DNA of 33,928 bases from Bordetella parapertussis (lineage in GTDB: Bacteria; Pseudomonadota; Gammaproteobacteria; Burkholderiales; SG8-39), in NCBI GenBank assembly GCA_945862265.1, contig CAMAXP010000047.1, positions 1 to 33,928 of the forward strand, in the 5' to 3' direction. Each line of letters opens with the position of its first letter. Position 1 is the first letter of the stretch. Positions 26,684-33,882 of the stretch are shown here, in pieces. Made by a program: the position numbers and the translations under genes. The notes under the pieces are model-generated. The model was not told the origin of the DNA. It was given only the letters and a program-made list of their open reading frames with translations, and did not search any database.

Positions 26684-27748
26684 ATGAAGAAGCGCGATTT
26701 CCTGAAAGGCGGCGCGGCTGCGGCCGTGCTTGCACTGCCGGCCGCGAGCGTGCGCGCACAAGGCGCCAGCTACAACTGGAAGATGGCCACCGCGTGGGGC
26801 GGCGGGCCGCTGATGGACATCGGCTCCAAGGCCTTCGCCGAGAAGATGGAGCAGTTCTCCGGCGGGCGCTTCAAGATCCAGGTGTTTCCCGGCGGCGCGC
26901 TGGGCAACGCGCTCAAGGTGGCCGATACGGTCAAGAACGGCGTGGCCGAAATGGGCCACACCTGGATCGGTTACGACTGGGGCAAGGACCCGACCACGGT
27001 GCTGTTCGGCGGCTACGCGGGGTCCTTCGACACCGAGCGCATGCTGCACTGGCTCTACGAAGCCGGCGGCGCGGACATGCAACGCAAGTACCGGGAGGAG
27101 GCTGATGGCATCGTCTCGATCCCGATGTTCATCCGCACGGCGGAGGCCTTCCTCCACTCGAGAAAGCCGGTCAAGACGCTGGCCGACCTGAAGGGCCTCA
27201 AGATCCGGACCGCGGGTGCCTGGCTCGAAATGGCCAAGGACCTGGGCGCCGCGCCGGTGACCACGGCCGGGGGCGACGTGTTCCCGATGCTGGAGCGCGG
27301 CGCGATCGACGCGACGGAGTGGGGCACGCTGTACGAGAACATCTCGATGGGCTTCCACAAGGTGGCCAAGTACATCATCTATCCGGGCGTGCACCAGCCC
27401 ACGGCGCCGTTCGAGCTGTGCATCAACAAGGATGCGTGGGCCAAGCTGACCGACGCGGACAAGAAACTCGTCGAGACGGTGGCCAAGCTGGTGACCTTCG
27501 ACACCTGGCTGAAGATCGGCCAGGAGGATGCCAAGGCGCTCGAATTCTACAAGAAGGCCGGTAACACGATCATCGAGCTCTCGCCCGAGGTGCAGTACGC
27601 CGGGCGCAAGATCGGCCTGGACTGGGCCGAGAAGACCGCCAAGGAAAACAAGTACCCGTGGTTCGCCAAGGTGCATGCGAGCCAGAAGGAGCTCGATGTG
27701 CTGTGGAAGGGCGCGTCGGGATGGCGGACCGTCAAGGTCAAGGACTGA
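26684..27748 (+). CDS. TRAP transporter solute-binding protein (DctP family)
   Basis: A 354-residue periplasmic TRAP receptor. The leader KKRDFLKGGAAAAVLALPA resembles a Tat signal with KR in place of RR. The mature part has the hallmark DLKGLKIRTAGAWLEMAKDLGA (with the ligand-carboxylate-binding Arg in the LKIR segment), GGDVFPMLERGAIDATEW and YIIYPGVHQPTAPFELCINK. The GGDVFPML and GAIDATEW segments recall the TakP-like branch, whose members bind organic or 2-oxo acids. A strong SD (GGAGGGGAG) precedes it. A terminator hairpin separates it from the membrane subunits, consistent with the receptor being made in excess. Confidence 0.93.
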   Translation: MKKRDFLKGGAAAAVLALPAASVRAQGASYNWKMATAWGGGPLMDIGSKAFAEKMEQFSGGRFKIQVFPGGALGNALKVADTVKNGVAEMGHTWIGYDWGKDPTTVLFGGYAGSFDTERMLHWLYEAGGADMQRKYREEADGIVSIPMFIRTAEAFLHSRKPVKTLADLKGLKIRTAGAWLEMAKDLGAAPVTTAGGDVFPMLERGAIDATEWGTLYENISMGFHKVAKYIIYPGVHQPTAPFELCINKDAWAKLTDADKKLVETVAKLVTFDTWLKIGQEDAKALEFYKKAGNTIIELSPEVQYAGRKIGLDWAEKTAKENKYPWFAKVHASQKELDVLWKGASGWRTVKVKD

Positions 27749-27768
27749 GCCCATCAGGCAACGCCTGC

Positions 27769-27806
27769 GGGGCGCCGCGGCAGTAGCAGCGGCGCCCCAA
27801 TTTTTT
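27769..27806 (+). terminator. Intra-operon terminator/attenuator between dctP-like and dctQ-like genes
   Basis: A perfect 10-bp stem, GGGGCGCCGC (27769-27778) with GCGGCGCCCC (27789-27798), encloses a 10-nt loop and is followed by AA and six T residues at 27801-27806. This is a textbook Rho-independent terminator lying in the 83-nt gap inside an otherwise continuous TRAP operon. Partial read-through would give more receptor than membrane subunits. Confidence 0.85.
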
Positions 27807-27831
27807 CGATCGCCCCGGGGAGAAAAGCGCC

Positions 27832-28347
27832 ATGAACGCGCTCATTAAAACAATCGAACGCGTGACCGGCAGCGTCGGCATCCTGGCGTCGCTCGCCATC
27901 GTGCCGCTGGTCCTCGCCACCTGCTACGAAGTCTTCGCCCGCTACCTGTTCGGGTCGCCCACGATCTGGGCCTACGAGGTCGGCTACATCCTGACCGGCG
28001 CGCATTTCCTGCTTGGCATGGCCTACACCCTGCAGACCGGAGACCACATCCGCATCGACATCTTCAGCACGAAGTTCCGGGCGCGCACGCGGGCCGCGAT
28101 CGACCTGCTCGGCTACGCGGTGACGTTCCCGCTGATGCTCTGGCTCACCTACGCGCTGTTCCAGCACCTGGTCACCGGGTACCAGCGCAACGAGCACAGC
28201 GGCCAGTCGGCGATGAACCTGCCGGTGTGGCCGTTCCGGCTGGTGTTCCTCATCGCATTTACCCTCTTCGCGCTGCAGATCCTCGCCGAGATCGTCAAGT
28301 CCGTGCGCGGCTTCAATGCGGCCGCAGCGCGCGGGGATACCGCCTGA
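27832..28347 (+). CDS. TRAP transporter small permease subunit (DctQ family)
   Basis: A 171-residue membrane protein with four hydrophobic segments (about residues 14-36, 45-63, 88-108 and 130-153). It has the DctQ signature CYEVFARYLFGSPTIWAYEVGY followed by TGDHIRIDIF, and NLPVWPFR before the last helix, here split as CYEVFARYLF and TIWAYEVGY. DctQ pairs with the large DctM subunit to form the sodium-coupled permease. SD GGGGAG lies upstream of ATG 27832. Its stop overlaps the DctM start (TGATG), so translation of the two membrane subunits is coupled. Confidence 0.92.
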   Translation: MNALIKTIERVTGSVGILASLAIVPLVLATCYEVFARYLFGSPTIWAYEVGYILTGAHFLLGMAYTLQTGDHIRIDIFSTKFRARTRAAIDLLGYAVTFPLMLWLTYALFQHLVTGYQRNEHSGQSAMNLPVWPFRLVFLIAFTLFALQILAEIVKSVRGFNAAAARGDTA

Positions 28348-29666
28348 TGGACTACCTGCCGTTCCTGATGCTGCCGGTGGCCTTCGGCCTGATGTTCCTC
28401 GGGGTGCAGGTCGCGTTTGCGATGATGATCACCGCGGTGCTGTTCGGCCTCGGGATCTTCGGCAACCGGGTGATCTTCCAGTTCATCGAGAAGATCGAGG
28501 ACATCTCCTCCAACTTCGTGTTTGCCGCCGTCCCGCTGTTCGTGTTCATGGGCGCGATGCTGGAAAAATCCGGGATCGCCGAAAAGCTGTTCGAGGCGAT
28601 ACACATCTGGACCCGGCGCATGCCGGGTGGCCTGGCGATCGCGACCATCCTGATGTGCATCATCTTCGCGGCCTCGAGCGGCGTGATCGGCGCGACCGAG
28701 TCGGTGGTGGGGTTGCTCACGATCCCGGCCATGCTGCGCTACAAGTACGACAAGCCACTGATCTCCGGAGCGATCTGCGCCGGCGGGTCGCTGGGGACGA
28801 TCATCCCGCCCTCGGTGGTGGCGGTGGTCATGGGCCCGCTGGCCAACGTCTCGGTCGGCGACCTGCTCTACGGCATGGTGTTCCCGGGGTTGATCATGGC
28901 CTTCCTGTACATCACCTACATCTACGTCCTGTGCGTCCTGAAACCGGAAAAGGGACCGCGCATCCCGCCAGAGCCGGGCGACCCGGATTTCCGGGAAAAG
29001 CTTTGGATCACCACCCGCAACCTGGTACCGCCGCTGTTCATGATCTTCGCGGTGCTCGGGTCGATCCTGTTCGGCTGGGCTTCGCCCACCGAGGCCGCGG
29101 CCATCGGGGCCCTCGCCTCGGTGGGCCTCACGGTGCTCTACGGGCGGTTTGCCTGGGGCGGCCTGTACGAAGCCCTGATCAAGACCCTCAAGATCACCAC
29201 CATGATCATGACGGTGCTGCTCGCCGGCACGCTGTTCACCGGGGTGTTCATCGGCGGGGGCGGCATCAACACCGCGAGCATCCTCATCAACAAGCTGCAA
29301 CTGACCCCGTGGATGCTGCTGGGGCTGATGATGCTGATCATCTTCATCGCGGGATTCTTCCTCGACTGGATCTCGATCGTGCTGATCTTCGTGCCGCTGT
29401 TCACGCCGTTGATCGTCGCTGCCGGGTTCAACGCGGTGTGGTTCCTGATCCTGTTCCTGATCATGATCCAGACCTCGTACCTGACCCCGCCCATGGCGCC
29501 GGCGATCTTCTACCTGCGCGCGGTCGCGCCGCCCGAGATCACGATCCGCGACATGTACCTGGGCGTGGTCCCGTTCATCACGATCCAGTGCGCAACGCTT
29601 GCGGTCGTGATGGTCTTCCCGGTGCTCGTCACCTACCTGCCGAGCGTGATGCTCAACTTCAAGTAA
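28347..29666 (+). CDS. TRAP transporter large permease subunit (DctM family)
   Basis: A 439-residue polytopic membrane protein with about a dozen hydrophobic helices. It has DctM hallmarks: FVFAAVPLFVFMGAML, FAASSGVIGATESVVGLLTIP, GGSLGTIIPPSVVAVV and the second-repeat counterparts FGWASPTEAAAIGAL and TSYLTPPMAPAIFYL. These two inverted-repeat halves carry the sodium and solute sites. The start ATG overlaps the DctQ stop; the frame is open further upstream but lacks any DctM-like sequence there. The PhyH oxygenase gene follows 12 nt downstream with a strong SD, so uptake and oxidation appear to be in one transcript. Confidence 0.94.
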   Translation: MDYLPFLMLPVAFGLMFLGVQVAFAMMITAVLFGLGIFGNRVIFQFIEKIEDISSNFVFAAVPLFVFMGAMLEKSGIAEKLFEAIHIWTRRMPGGLAIATILMCIIFAASSGVIGATESVVGLLTIPAMLRYKYDKPLISGAICAGGSLGTIIPPSVVAVVMGPLANVSVGDLLYGMVFPGLIMAFLYITYIYVLCVLKPEKGPRIPPEPGDPDFREKLWITTRNLVPPLFMIFAVLGSILFGWASPTEAAAIGALASVGLTVLYGRFAWGGLYEALIKTLKITTMIMTVLLAGTLFTGVFIGGGGINTASILINKLQLTPWMLLGLMMLIIFIAGFFLDWISIVLIFVPLFTPLIVAAGFNAVWFLILFLIMIQTSYLTPPMAPAIFYLRAVAPPEITIRDMYLGVVPFITIQCATLAVVMVFPVLVTYLPSVMLNFK

Positions 29667-29678
29667 GGAGGCTTATAC

Positions 29679-30584
29679 ATGACACCCGAACAGATCCTTG
29701 CGCTCACCCCGCGCGTGCTGACCCAGTCGCAGCGCGAGGCCTACTTCAAGGACGGCTTCATCATCCTCGAGAAAGTCATCGGCGACGAGTGGGTCCGCAA
29801 GCTGCGCGACGCCACCGACGAACTCATCGAGCGCAGCCGCAAGGTGACGAAATCCGACACGGTCTACGACCTCGAGCCGGACCACACGCCCGGCAGTCCG
29901 CGCCTGCGCCGCGTCTCGAACCCGGTCGAGCACCACCCGGTGTTCTGGGACTACTGCACAAAATCGCCGATGCCGGACATCGTCGCCGACCTCGTCGGGC
30001 CGGACGTGAAGTTCCACCACTCGAAGCTCAACTTCAAGTGGTCGCAGGGCGGGGAGGAGGTGAAATGGCACTACGACATCTCGTTCTGGCCGCACACGAA
30101 CTATTCGCCGCTGACCATCGGCACCTACATCTACGACTGCACGATGGAGCAGGGTCCGGTCGGCTTCATCCCGGGAAGCCACCAGATTGACCCGGTGCTC
30201 GACCAGTACGATGCCGACGGCAAATGGGTCGGCTGTCTCTCGGACGCCGACATCGCGAAAATCCACACGGAGAAGGCGGTCTACGCCGTGGCGCCGGCCG
30301 GCTCGCTCACGCTGCACAACTGCCGCACGATCCACGGTTCGCCACGCAACGATTCGGACCTCGGGCGGCCGCTGCTGCTCTACACGCTGACCTCGGCCGA
30401 CGCTTTCCCGTATACGGTGAACCCGATCAAGCCCGCGCACGACCAGGCGATCATCCGTGGCAAGCGGGCGCAGTTCGCCCATCACGACCCGCGCCCCTGC
30501 CTGATCCCGCCGGACTGGTCCGGCGGCTACACCTCGATCTTCGCCCTGCAGCAAAAGGAGCAGCAGGGCGGGGCGACGATGTAG
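29679..30584 (+). CDS. PhyH-family Fe(II)/2-oxoglutarate-dependent oxygenase (1)
   Basis: A 301-residue phytanoyl-CoA dioxygenase-family protein. The iron triad is His 131, Asp 133 (KWHYDIS) and His 219 (TIHGSPRN); Arg 230 (GRPLLLYTL), 11 residues on, should bind 2-oxoglutarate. The Asp of the HxD motif is kept, so hydroxylation rather than SyrB2-type halogenation is expected. AYFKDGFIILEKVI near the N-terminus is the typical PhyH opening. It is the last gene of the hydroxylase-TRAP operon, 12 nt after DctM, with the near-perfect SD TAAGGAGG. Its stop directly abuts that of the convergent PanB-like gene. The substrate is unknown but is probably the imported compound. Confidence 0.9.
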   Translation: MTPEQILALTPRVLTQSQREAYFKDGFIILEKVIGDEWVRKLRDATDELIERSRKVTKSDTVYDLEPDHTPGSPRLRRVSNPVEHHPVFWDYCTKSPMPDIVADLVGPDVKFHHSKLNFKWSQGGEEVKWHYDISFWPHTNYSPLTIGTYIYDCTMEQGPVGFIPGSHQIDPVLDQYDADGKWVGCLSDADIAKIHTEKAVYAVAPAGSLTLHNCRTIHGSPRNDSDLGRPLLLYTLTSADAFPYTVNPIKPAHDQAIIRGKRAQFAHHDPRPCLIPPDWSGGYTSIFALQQKEQQGGATM

Positions 30585-31442
30585 TCAGCCACCAGCGAGG
30601 AGGCGCTGGAGTTTCTCGGCTTCCTCGGGCTTCATCGAATAGCTGTGCTCGGCATCGGGAAACTGCCCGCCGCGCACTTCCGCCGCATAGGTCCTGAGCG
30701 CCTCCACCGCGATTCCCGAGAGGTCCGCGTAGCGCTTGGTGAACTTGGGCTTGAACTGGTCGAACACGCCCAGCAGGTCGAACGCCAGCAGGAGCTGGCC
30801 GCAACTCGATGGACCCGCCCCGATACCGAAAGTAAAGATGTCCACGGCGGCATTGACGGCCTCGGCCACCGGCGCCGGCACCGCCTCGATCTCGAACCCG
30901 ATGCAGCCGGCCTCCTGGATGGCGCGCGCATCGTCAACTATCTTCAGGGCCTCTTCGGCGGTCTTGCCCTGCAGCCTGAACCCGCCGTACTGGTGCATGA
31001 AATGCGGGCACATGCCCACGTGGCTCATCACCGGCACACCGGCATCGGCGATGGCCTTGAGGATGGGGAACTTGTCGCGCCCGCCCTGCATCTTCACGCA
31101 GTCGACTTCGCCTTCCTTCATGAACCTGAGCGCGTTGCCGACGGCCACGTCCGGGTTGGCATAGCTGCCGTAGGGCATCGCCACCAGGTTGAAGGTGTTC
31201 GGCGCGCCGCGCCGGACCGCCAGGCAGTGCTGGATCATCATGTCCATGGTGACCGGCAGCGTGTTGGCAAAGCCGTAGCTCACCATCCCGAGGCTGTCGC
31301 CGATGCCGATGATGTCCAGTCCCGCGCGCTCGGCCCAGACCGCCGAAGGGTAGTCCGGGATCGAGGCCATCACGAGCTTGCGCCCGTCCTTCTTGGCCTG
31401 CTTCAGGTCCGGGACGCTGAGCTTCTTCCTGTCTTCTGCCAT
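30585..31442 (-). CDS. PanB-family (ketopantoate hydroxymethyltransferase-like) protein with altered metal site
   Basis: A 285-residue TIM-barrel protein collinear with PanB: IGDSLGMVSYGFANTLPVT, MPYGSYANP, HVGMCPHFMHQYGGF, EIEAVPAPVAEAV, GIGAGPSSCGQ and PKFTKRYADL. PanB transfers a hydroxymethyl group from methylene-tetrahydrofolate to 2-oxoisovalerate. Asp 49 (E. coli D45) and Glu 186 (E181) are kept. The D84 position is Ala 88 (LVAMPYG) and the E114 position is Gln 119 (VKMQGG), so the metal site has lost acidic groups. It is therefore probably not the biosynthetic PanB; a related aldol or retro-aldol reaction is possible. It lies 19 nt behind PhyH 2 in one operon, with SD AAGGAGG. Confidence 0.85.
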   Translation of the reverse strand: MAEDRKKLSVPDLKQAKKDGRKLVMASIPDYPSAVWAERAGLDIIGIGDSLGMVSYGFANTLPVTMDMMIQHCLAVRRGAPNTFNLVAMPYGSYANPDVAVGNALRFMKEGEVDCVKMQGGRDKFPILKAIADAGVPVMSHVGMCPHFMHQYGGFRLQGKTAEEALKIVDDARAIQEAGCIGFEIEAVPAPVAEAVNAAVDIFTFGIGAGPSSCGQLLLAFDLLGVFDQFKPKFTKRYADLSGIAVEALRTYAAEVRGGQFPDAEHSYSMKPEEAEKLQRLLAGG

Positions 31443-31461
31443 GTCCTGCCTCCTTGCGCGC

Positions 31462-32295
31462 CTAGGCGCGGAACTCCTGTTTTTCAGTCCCCGAATACAA
31501 CGCCTTGACCTGGCGCGCGACCGAGTCGGCGTGCGCGGCGAGCGCCGCCGCGTCGAGGTCGCCTTGGGGGCGCGGTTCGTAGTCGAAATGGTGGTACTTG
31601 TCCGTCCCGCGCACGAGCATTGCCGCGTCGCGCACCTTGGTCTGGCGCACGTAGGTGGGGATGTAGCGGATGGCGAGGCCGATGCGCCGGTCGCTGGTGC
31701 GGTTGGGCTCGGAGCCGTGTACCAGCTTGATGTGGTGCAAGGACATCTCCCCGGCCTTCAGCGCGATGCCCACGCCTTTGGATTTGTCGACCTCGACCGC
31801 GATCTCCTGCCCGCGCGACAGCAGGTTGTGCTGGTGGAAGGTATCCACGTGCGGCAGCTGCTCGGTCCGGTGGCTGCCGGGCAGGAACTGCATGTAGCCG
31901 TTCTCCGGCGTCGCGTCCGTGAAAGCCACCCACGCGGTGACCACGTCGTCCGGTTCCAGTCCCCAGTAGGTCGCGTCCTGGTGCCAGGAGACGAACCCCG
32001 GGTGGCTCGCCTCCTTGATGAAGAAATTCGTGGTCCAGCACAGGATGTCTGGGCCGATCAGGTCCTCGACGGCATCAAGGATCTTCGGGTGGTGCACGAG
32101 CCGGTCGGCCCAGGTGAAGAGCAGGTGGGTCTTGTGGCGCCAGTTACCCTGCAGGGGCTTGCCGGTGCTGGCCTCGTGCTGCTCGAGGCAGCGGCGATAG
32201 CCAGCGGCCTCCTCGCGCGAAAGGACCTGCACCGGGAAGCAGAATCCCTCGGACTGGTAGCGCTCGACCGCGTCGTCCCCCAGCAGTTTCGACAT
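31462..32295 (-). CDS. PhyH-family Fe(II)/2-oxoglutarate-dependent oxygenase (2)
   Basis: A 277-residue PhyH-family protein. The iron triad is His 105, Asp 107 (SWHQDATYWG) and His 193 (LVHGSEPN), with Arg 203/204 (SDRRIGLAIRY) for 2-oxoglutarate. NGYMQFLPGSHR is the standard PhyH core. It is distinct from PhyH 1 (WHYDIS), so the two are not a recent duplication. The start at 32295 (MSKLLGDDAVERYQ) has GGGAGG just upstream; an upstream in-frame extension would run across the divergent gene. It heads an operon with the PanB-like gene and is divergent from the TfdA-like gene across 49 nt that hold a shared palindromic site. Confidence 0.9.
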   Translation of the reverse strand: MSKLLGDDAVERYQSEGFCFPVQVLSREEAAGYRRCLEQHEASTGKPLQGNWRHKTHLLFTWADRLVHHPKILDAVEDLIGPDILCWTTNFFIKEASHPGFVSWHQDATYWGLEPDDVVTAWVAFTDATPENGYMQFLPGSHRTEQLPHVDTFHQHNLLSRGQEIAVEVDKSKGVGIALKAGEMSLHHIKLVHGSEPNRTSDRRIGLAIRYIPTYVRQTKVRDAAMLVRGTDKYHHFDYEPRPQGDLDAAALAAHADSVARQVKALYSGTEKQEFRA

Positions 32296-32327
32296 CCGGA
32301 CCTCCCAGCGCAGGTTGAAGTATGCGA

Positions 32328-32339
32328 CTAATATATCAT
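32328..32339. promoter_or_regulatory. Operator candidate CTAATATATCAT in the PhyH 2 / TfdA-like divergent gap
   Basis: This 12-mer matches the perfect palindrome CTGATATATCAG at 25818-25829 in 10 of 12 positions, sharing the 8-mer ATATATCA. It sits in a 49-nt gap between divergent oxygenase genes. On the minus strand it overlaps TATATT, a plausible -10 for PhyH 2. The same GntR regulator could control both operons. Confidence 0.5.
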
Positions 32340-32344
32340 TCGAC

Positions 32345-33208
32345 ATGGCCCTCATTTTCGACAAGCTGCATCCCGGTTTCGCCGCCTCCGTGGACGGGGT
32401 GGACCTGCGCGAAGTCCACGATGCCGCGACGCTGGAGGTCATCCGCGCAGGCATGGACGAATACGCCGTGCTGGTGTTCCGCGACCAGAAGTTCAGCAAC
32501 TCCGGGCAGCTGGAGTTCGCCAAGCGCTTCGATGGCGAGTTGCATTCCAAGACCGGCGCCTCCGTCCTTGGCAGGAACCGCCTCGGCGACGAGGCGCTGT
32601 CCGACATCTCGAACGTGGACGAGAACGGCGAGATCATGGATAGCAACGACCGCCGGCGCATGTACGCGCTGGGCAACCGGCTGTGGCACACCGATGCCTC
32701 GTTCCAGGACCCGCCGGGGCGCTACTCCATGCTGTTCGCGCAGGTGGTACCGACCGTGCCGGCCAACACAGACTTCGCCGACATGCGCGCCGCCTGGGAG
32801 GGGCTCGATGCTGAAACCCGCGCACGCGTGGCAGGCCTCGAGGTGCACCACACGATCACGCATTCGCGCGCCCAGCTCGGGTTCGTGTTCTCGACCGAGG
32901 AGCAGGAGAGGCTTAAGGGCGCGGTGCACCCGCTGGTGGTGGCCAACCCGCGCACCGGGCGGCAGGCGCTGTACCTGGCGTCGCATGCATCGAAGGTCAT
33001 GGGCTGGCCGGTGCCGGACGGGCGCCTGCTGATCCGCGACCTCATGGACCATGCCATCCAGTCGGAGTTCGTCTACAGCCACGCGTGGCGCGTCGGCGAC
33101 CTCGTCATCTGGGACAACAAGGCGACCATGCACCGCGGGCGCTGGTACGACGATTCGAAGCACCGCCGGGAGCTGCGGCGCGTGACCACGCTCGACCTGC
33201 CGGCCTGA
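32345..33208 (+). CDS. TauD/TfdA-family Fe(II)/2-oxoglutarate-dependent oxygenase
   Basis: A 287-residue oxygenase, the same length as TfdA (2,4-D dioxygenase). The iron triad is His 115, Asp 117 (LWHTDASF) and His 263 (ATMHRGRWYDD), with Arg 274/275 for 2-oxoglutarate; spacing is close to TfdA (H113, D115, H262). The opening IFDKLHPGFAASVDGVDLRE is also TfdA-like. Relatives act on aryloxyalkanoates, alkyl sulfates, sulfonates and other acids, so a herbicide substrate should not be assumed. ATG 32345 was chosen over TTG 32315 on homology; no SD precedes it and an AT-rich -10-like stretch lies about 10 nt away, so a leaderless transcript is possible. It is convergent with the DinB gene. Confidence 0.92.
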   Translation: MALIFDKLHPGFAASVDGVDLREVHDAATLEVIRAGMDEYAVLVFRDQKFSNSGQLEFAKRFDGELHSKTGASVLGRNRLGDEALSDISNVDENGEIMDSNDRRRMYALGNRLWHTDASFQDPPGRYSMLFAQVVPTVPANTDFADMRAAWEGLDAETRARVAGLEVHHTITHSRAQLGFVFSTEEQERLKGAVHPLVVANPRTGRQALYLASHASKVMGWPVPDGRLLIRDLMDHAIQSEFVYSHAWRVGDLVIWDNKATMHRGRWYDDSKHRRELRRVTTLDLPA

Positions 33209-33214
33209 AGGTGC

Positions 33215-33727
33215 TCAGTCCAGCGCCGGGCGCACGTCCCTGAGGAACACGGGCAGGTCAGTCGTAGGCGGCCGGGCCGGCACTTCGCAGATCATCTGAG
33301 CAACGAAGCCCCGGTGGTAGCTGGTGTGGTTCACGACGTGCTGCAGGATCTCTCTGCGTGTCATGCAGCCGTCGCCGCCGCCAACGAAAGTGAATCGCAC
33401 CTCCTCTTCCAGTTCGGTCCCGGTAACCCGGTCGCTCCACGCCACGTACCACCCGTCGATCTCCTGCTGGGCCTTCCACAGGTCCGCCAGCGGCGGGCTG
33501 TCCGGGGTGTTGCGCGCGGTGTAGCCGTGCGGACGGCCTTCGAGGTGGGCCTGGAAAATCCTGTCGATCACGTAGTTGTGGTTCAGCGTATGGACCATGC
33601 TCCTGAAGATGGACTGCCGGGGTTTCTCCGCTTCGCCTGGCGGCAGCGCGGCCACGGCTTCGAAGACCAGCTTGTCGGCCCAGGCGTTGTAGCGGGCGAG
33701 GGTCCTTGCGGTGTTCAGCGTTGTCAT
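33215..33727 (-). CDS. DinB-family protein
   Basis: A 170-residue four-helix-bundle protein of the DinB/YfiT metal-dependent hydrolase superfamily. The opening TARTLARYNAWADKLVFEA is the typical first helix. The metal-binding histidines are expected in MVHTLNHNYVIDRIF and in ILQHVVNHTSYHRGFV, both of which are present. Members include thiol S-transferases and maleylpyruvate-isomerase-like enzymes; many have unknown function. The start ATG 33727 is chosen over upstream in-frame codons because it fits the family opening; the GTATAG/GTATC repeats immediately upstream leave almost no leader. It lies next to the TfdA-like gene, tail-to-tail (6 nt). Confidence 0.85.
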   Translation of the reverse strand: MTTLNTARTLARYNAWADKLVFEAVAALPPGEAEKPRQSIFRSMVHTLNHNYVIDRIFQAHLEGRPHGYTARNTPDSPPLADLWKAQQEIDGWYVAWSDRVTGTELEEEVRFTFVGGGDGCMTRREILQHVVNHTSYHRGFVAQMICEVPARPPTTDLPVFLRDVRPALD

Positions 33728-33756
33728 TGTATAGTGTATCTGTATCAGTACTAAAT
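33728..33756 (-). promoter_or_regulatory. GTATC-repeat region upstream of the DinB gene
   Basis: GTATC occurs at 33736-33740 and 33742-33746. The 10-mer GTATCAGTAC (33742-33751) is identical to one upstream of the amidase (20537-20546). In both places it lies just upstream of the ATG of a minus-strand gene, so it may be a shared regulator site. Confidence 0.35.
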
Positions 33757-33800
33757 TGACAGGAAATCGGCCTGTGGAGCGGCCCAGGTTCAAATACGAA

Positions 33801-33880
33801 GTGCAACTAAGTCTAGCTTTTGAAAGGGGGTAAGGTGCGAAAGCGTCCGCGCCCCTTCAATCGCCAAATCGGAGTTGCAC
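33801..33880 (+). repeat. Inverted repeat in the left end of the IS30-type element
   Basis: GTGCAACT at 33801-33808 and AGTTGCAC at 33873-33880 are an exact 8-bp inverted pair bracketing the leader of the transposase gene. The left terminal repeat of the element probably lies near 33785-33810, but without the right end it cannot be fixed. Confidence 0.35.
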
Positions 33881-33882
33881 AG

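Noticed and set aside
28316..30190. 624-codon plus-strand frame spanning the DctM gene and part of PhyH 1
   Set aside because: Arg/His/Asp-rich alternate-frame translation; DctM and PhyH read cleanly in the other frames with SD sites.
32345..33208. Naming the TfdA-like gene tfdA and proposing 2,4-D degradation
   Set aside because: Length and iron ligands match TfdA, but the family covers many substrates, and no tfdB, tfdC or other chlorophenol genes are present.
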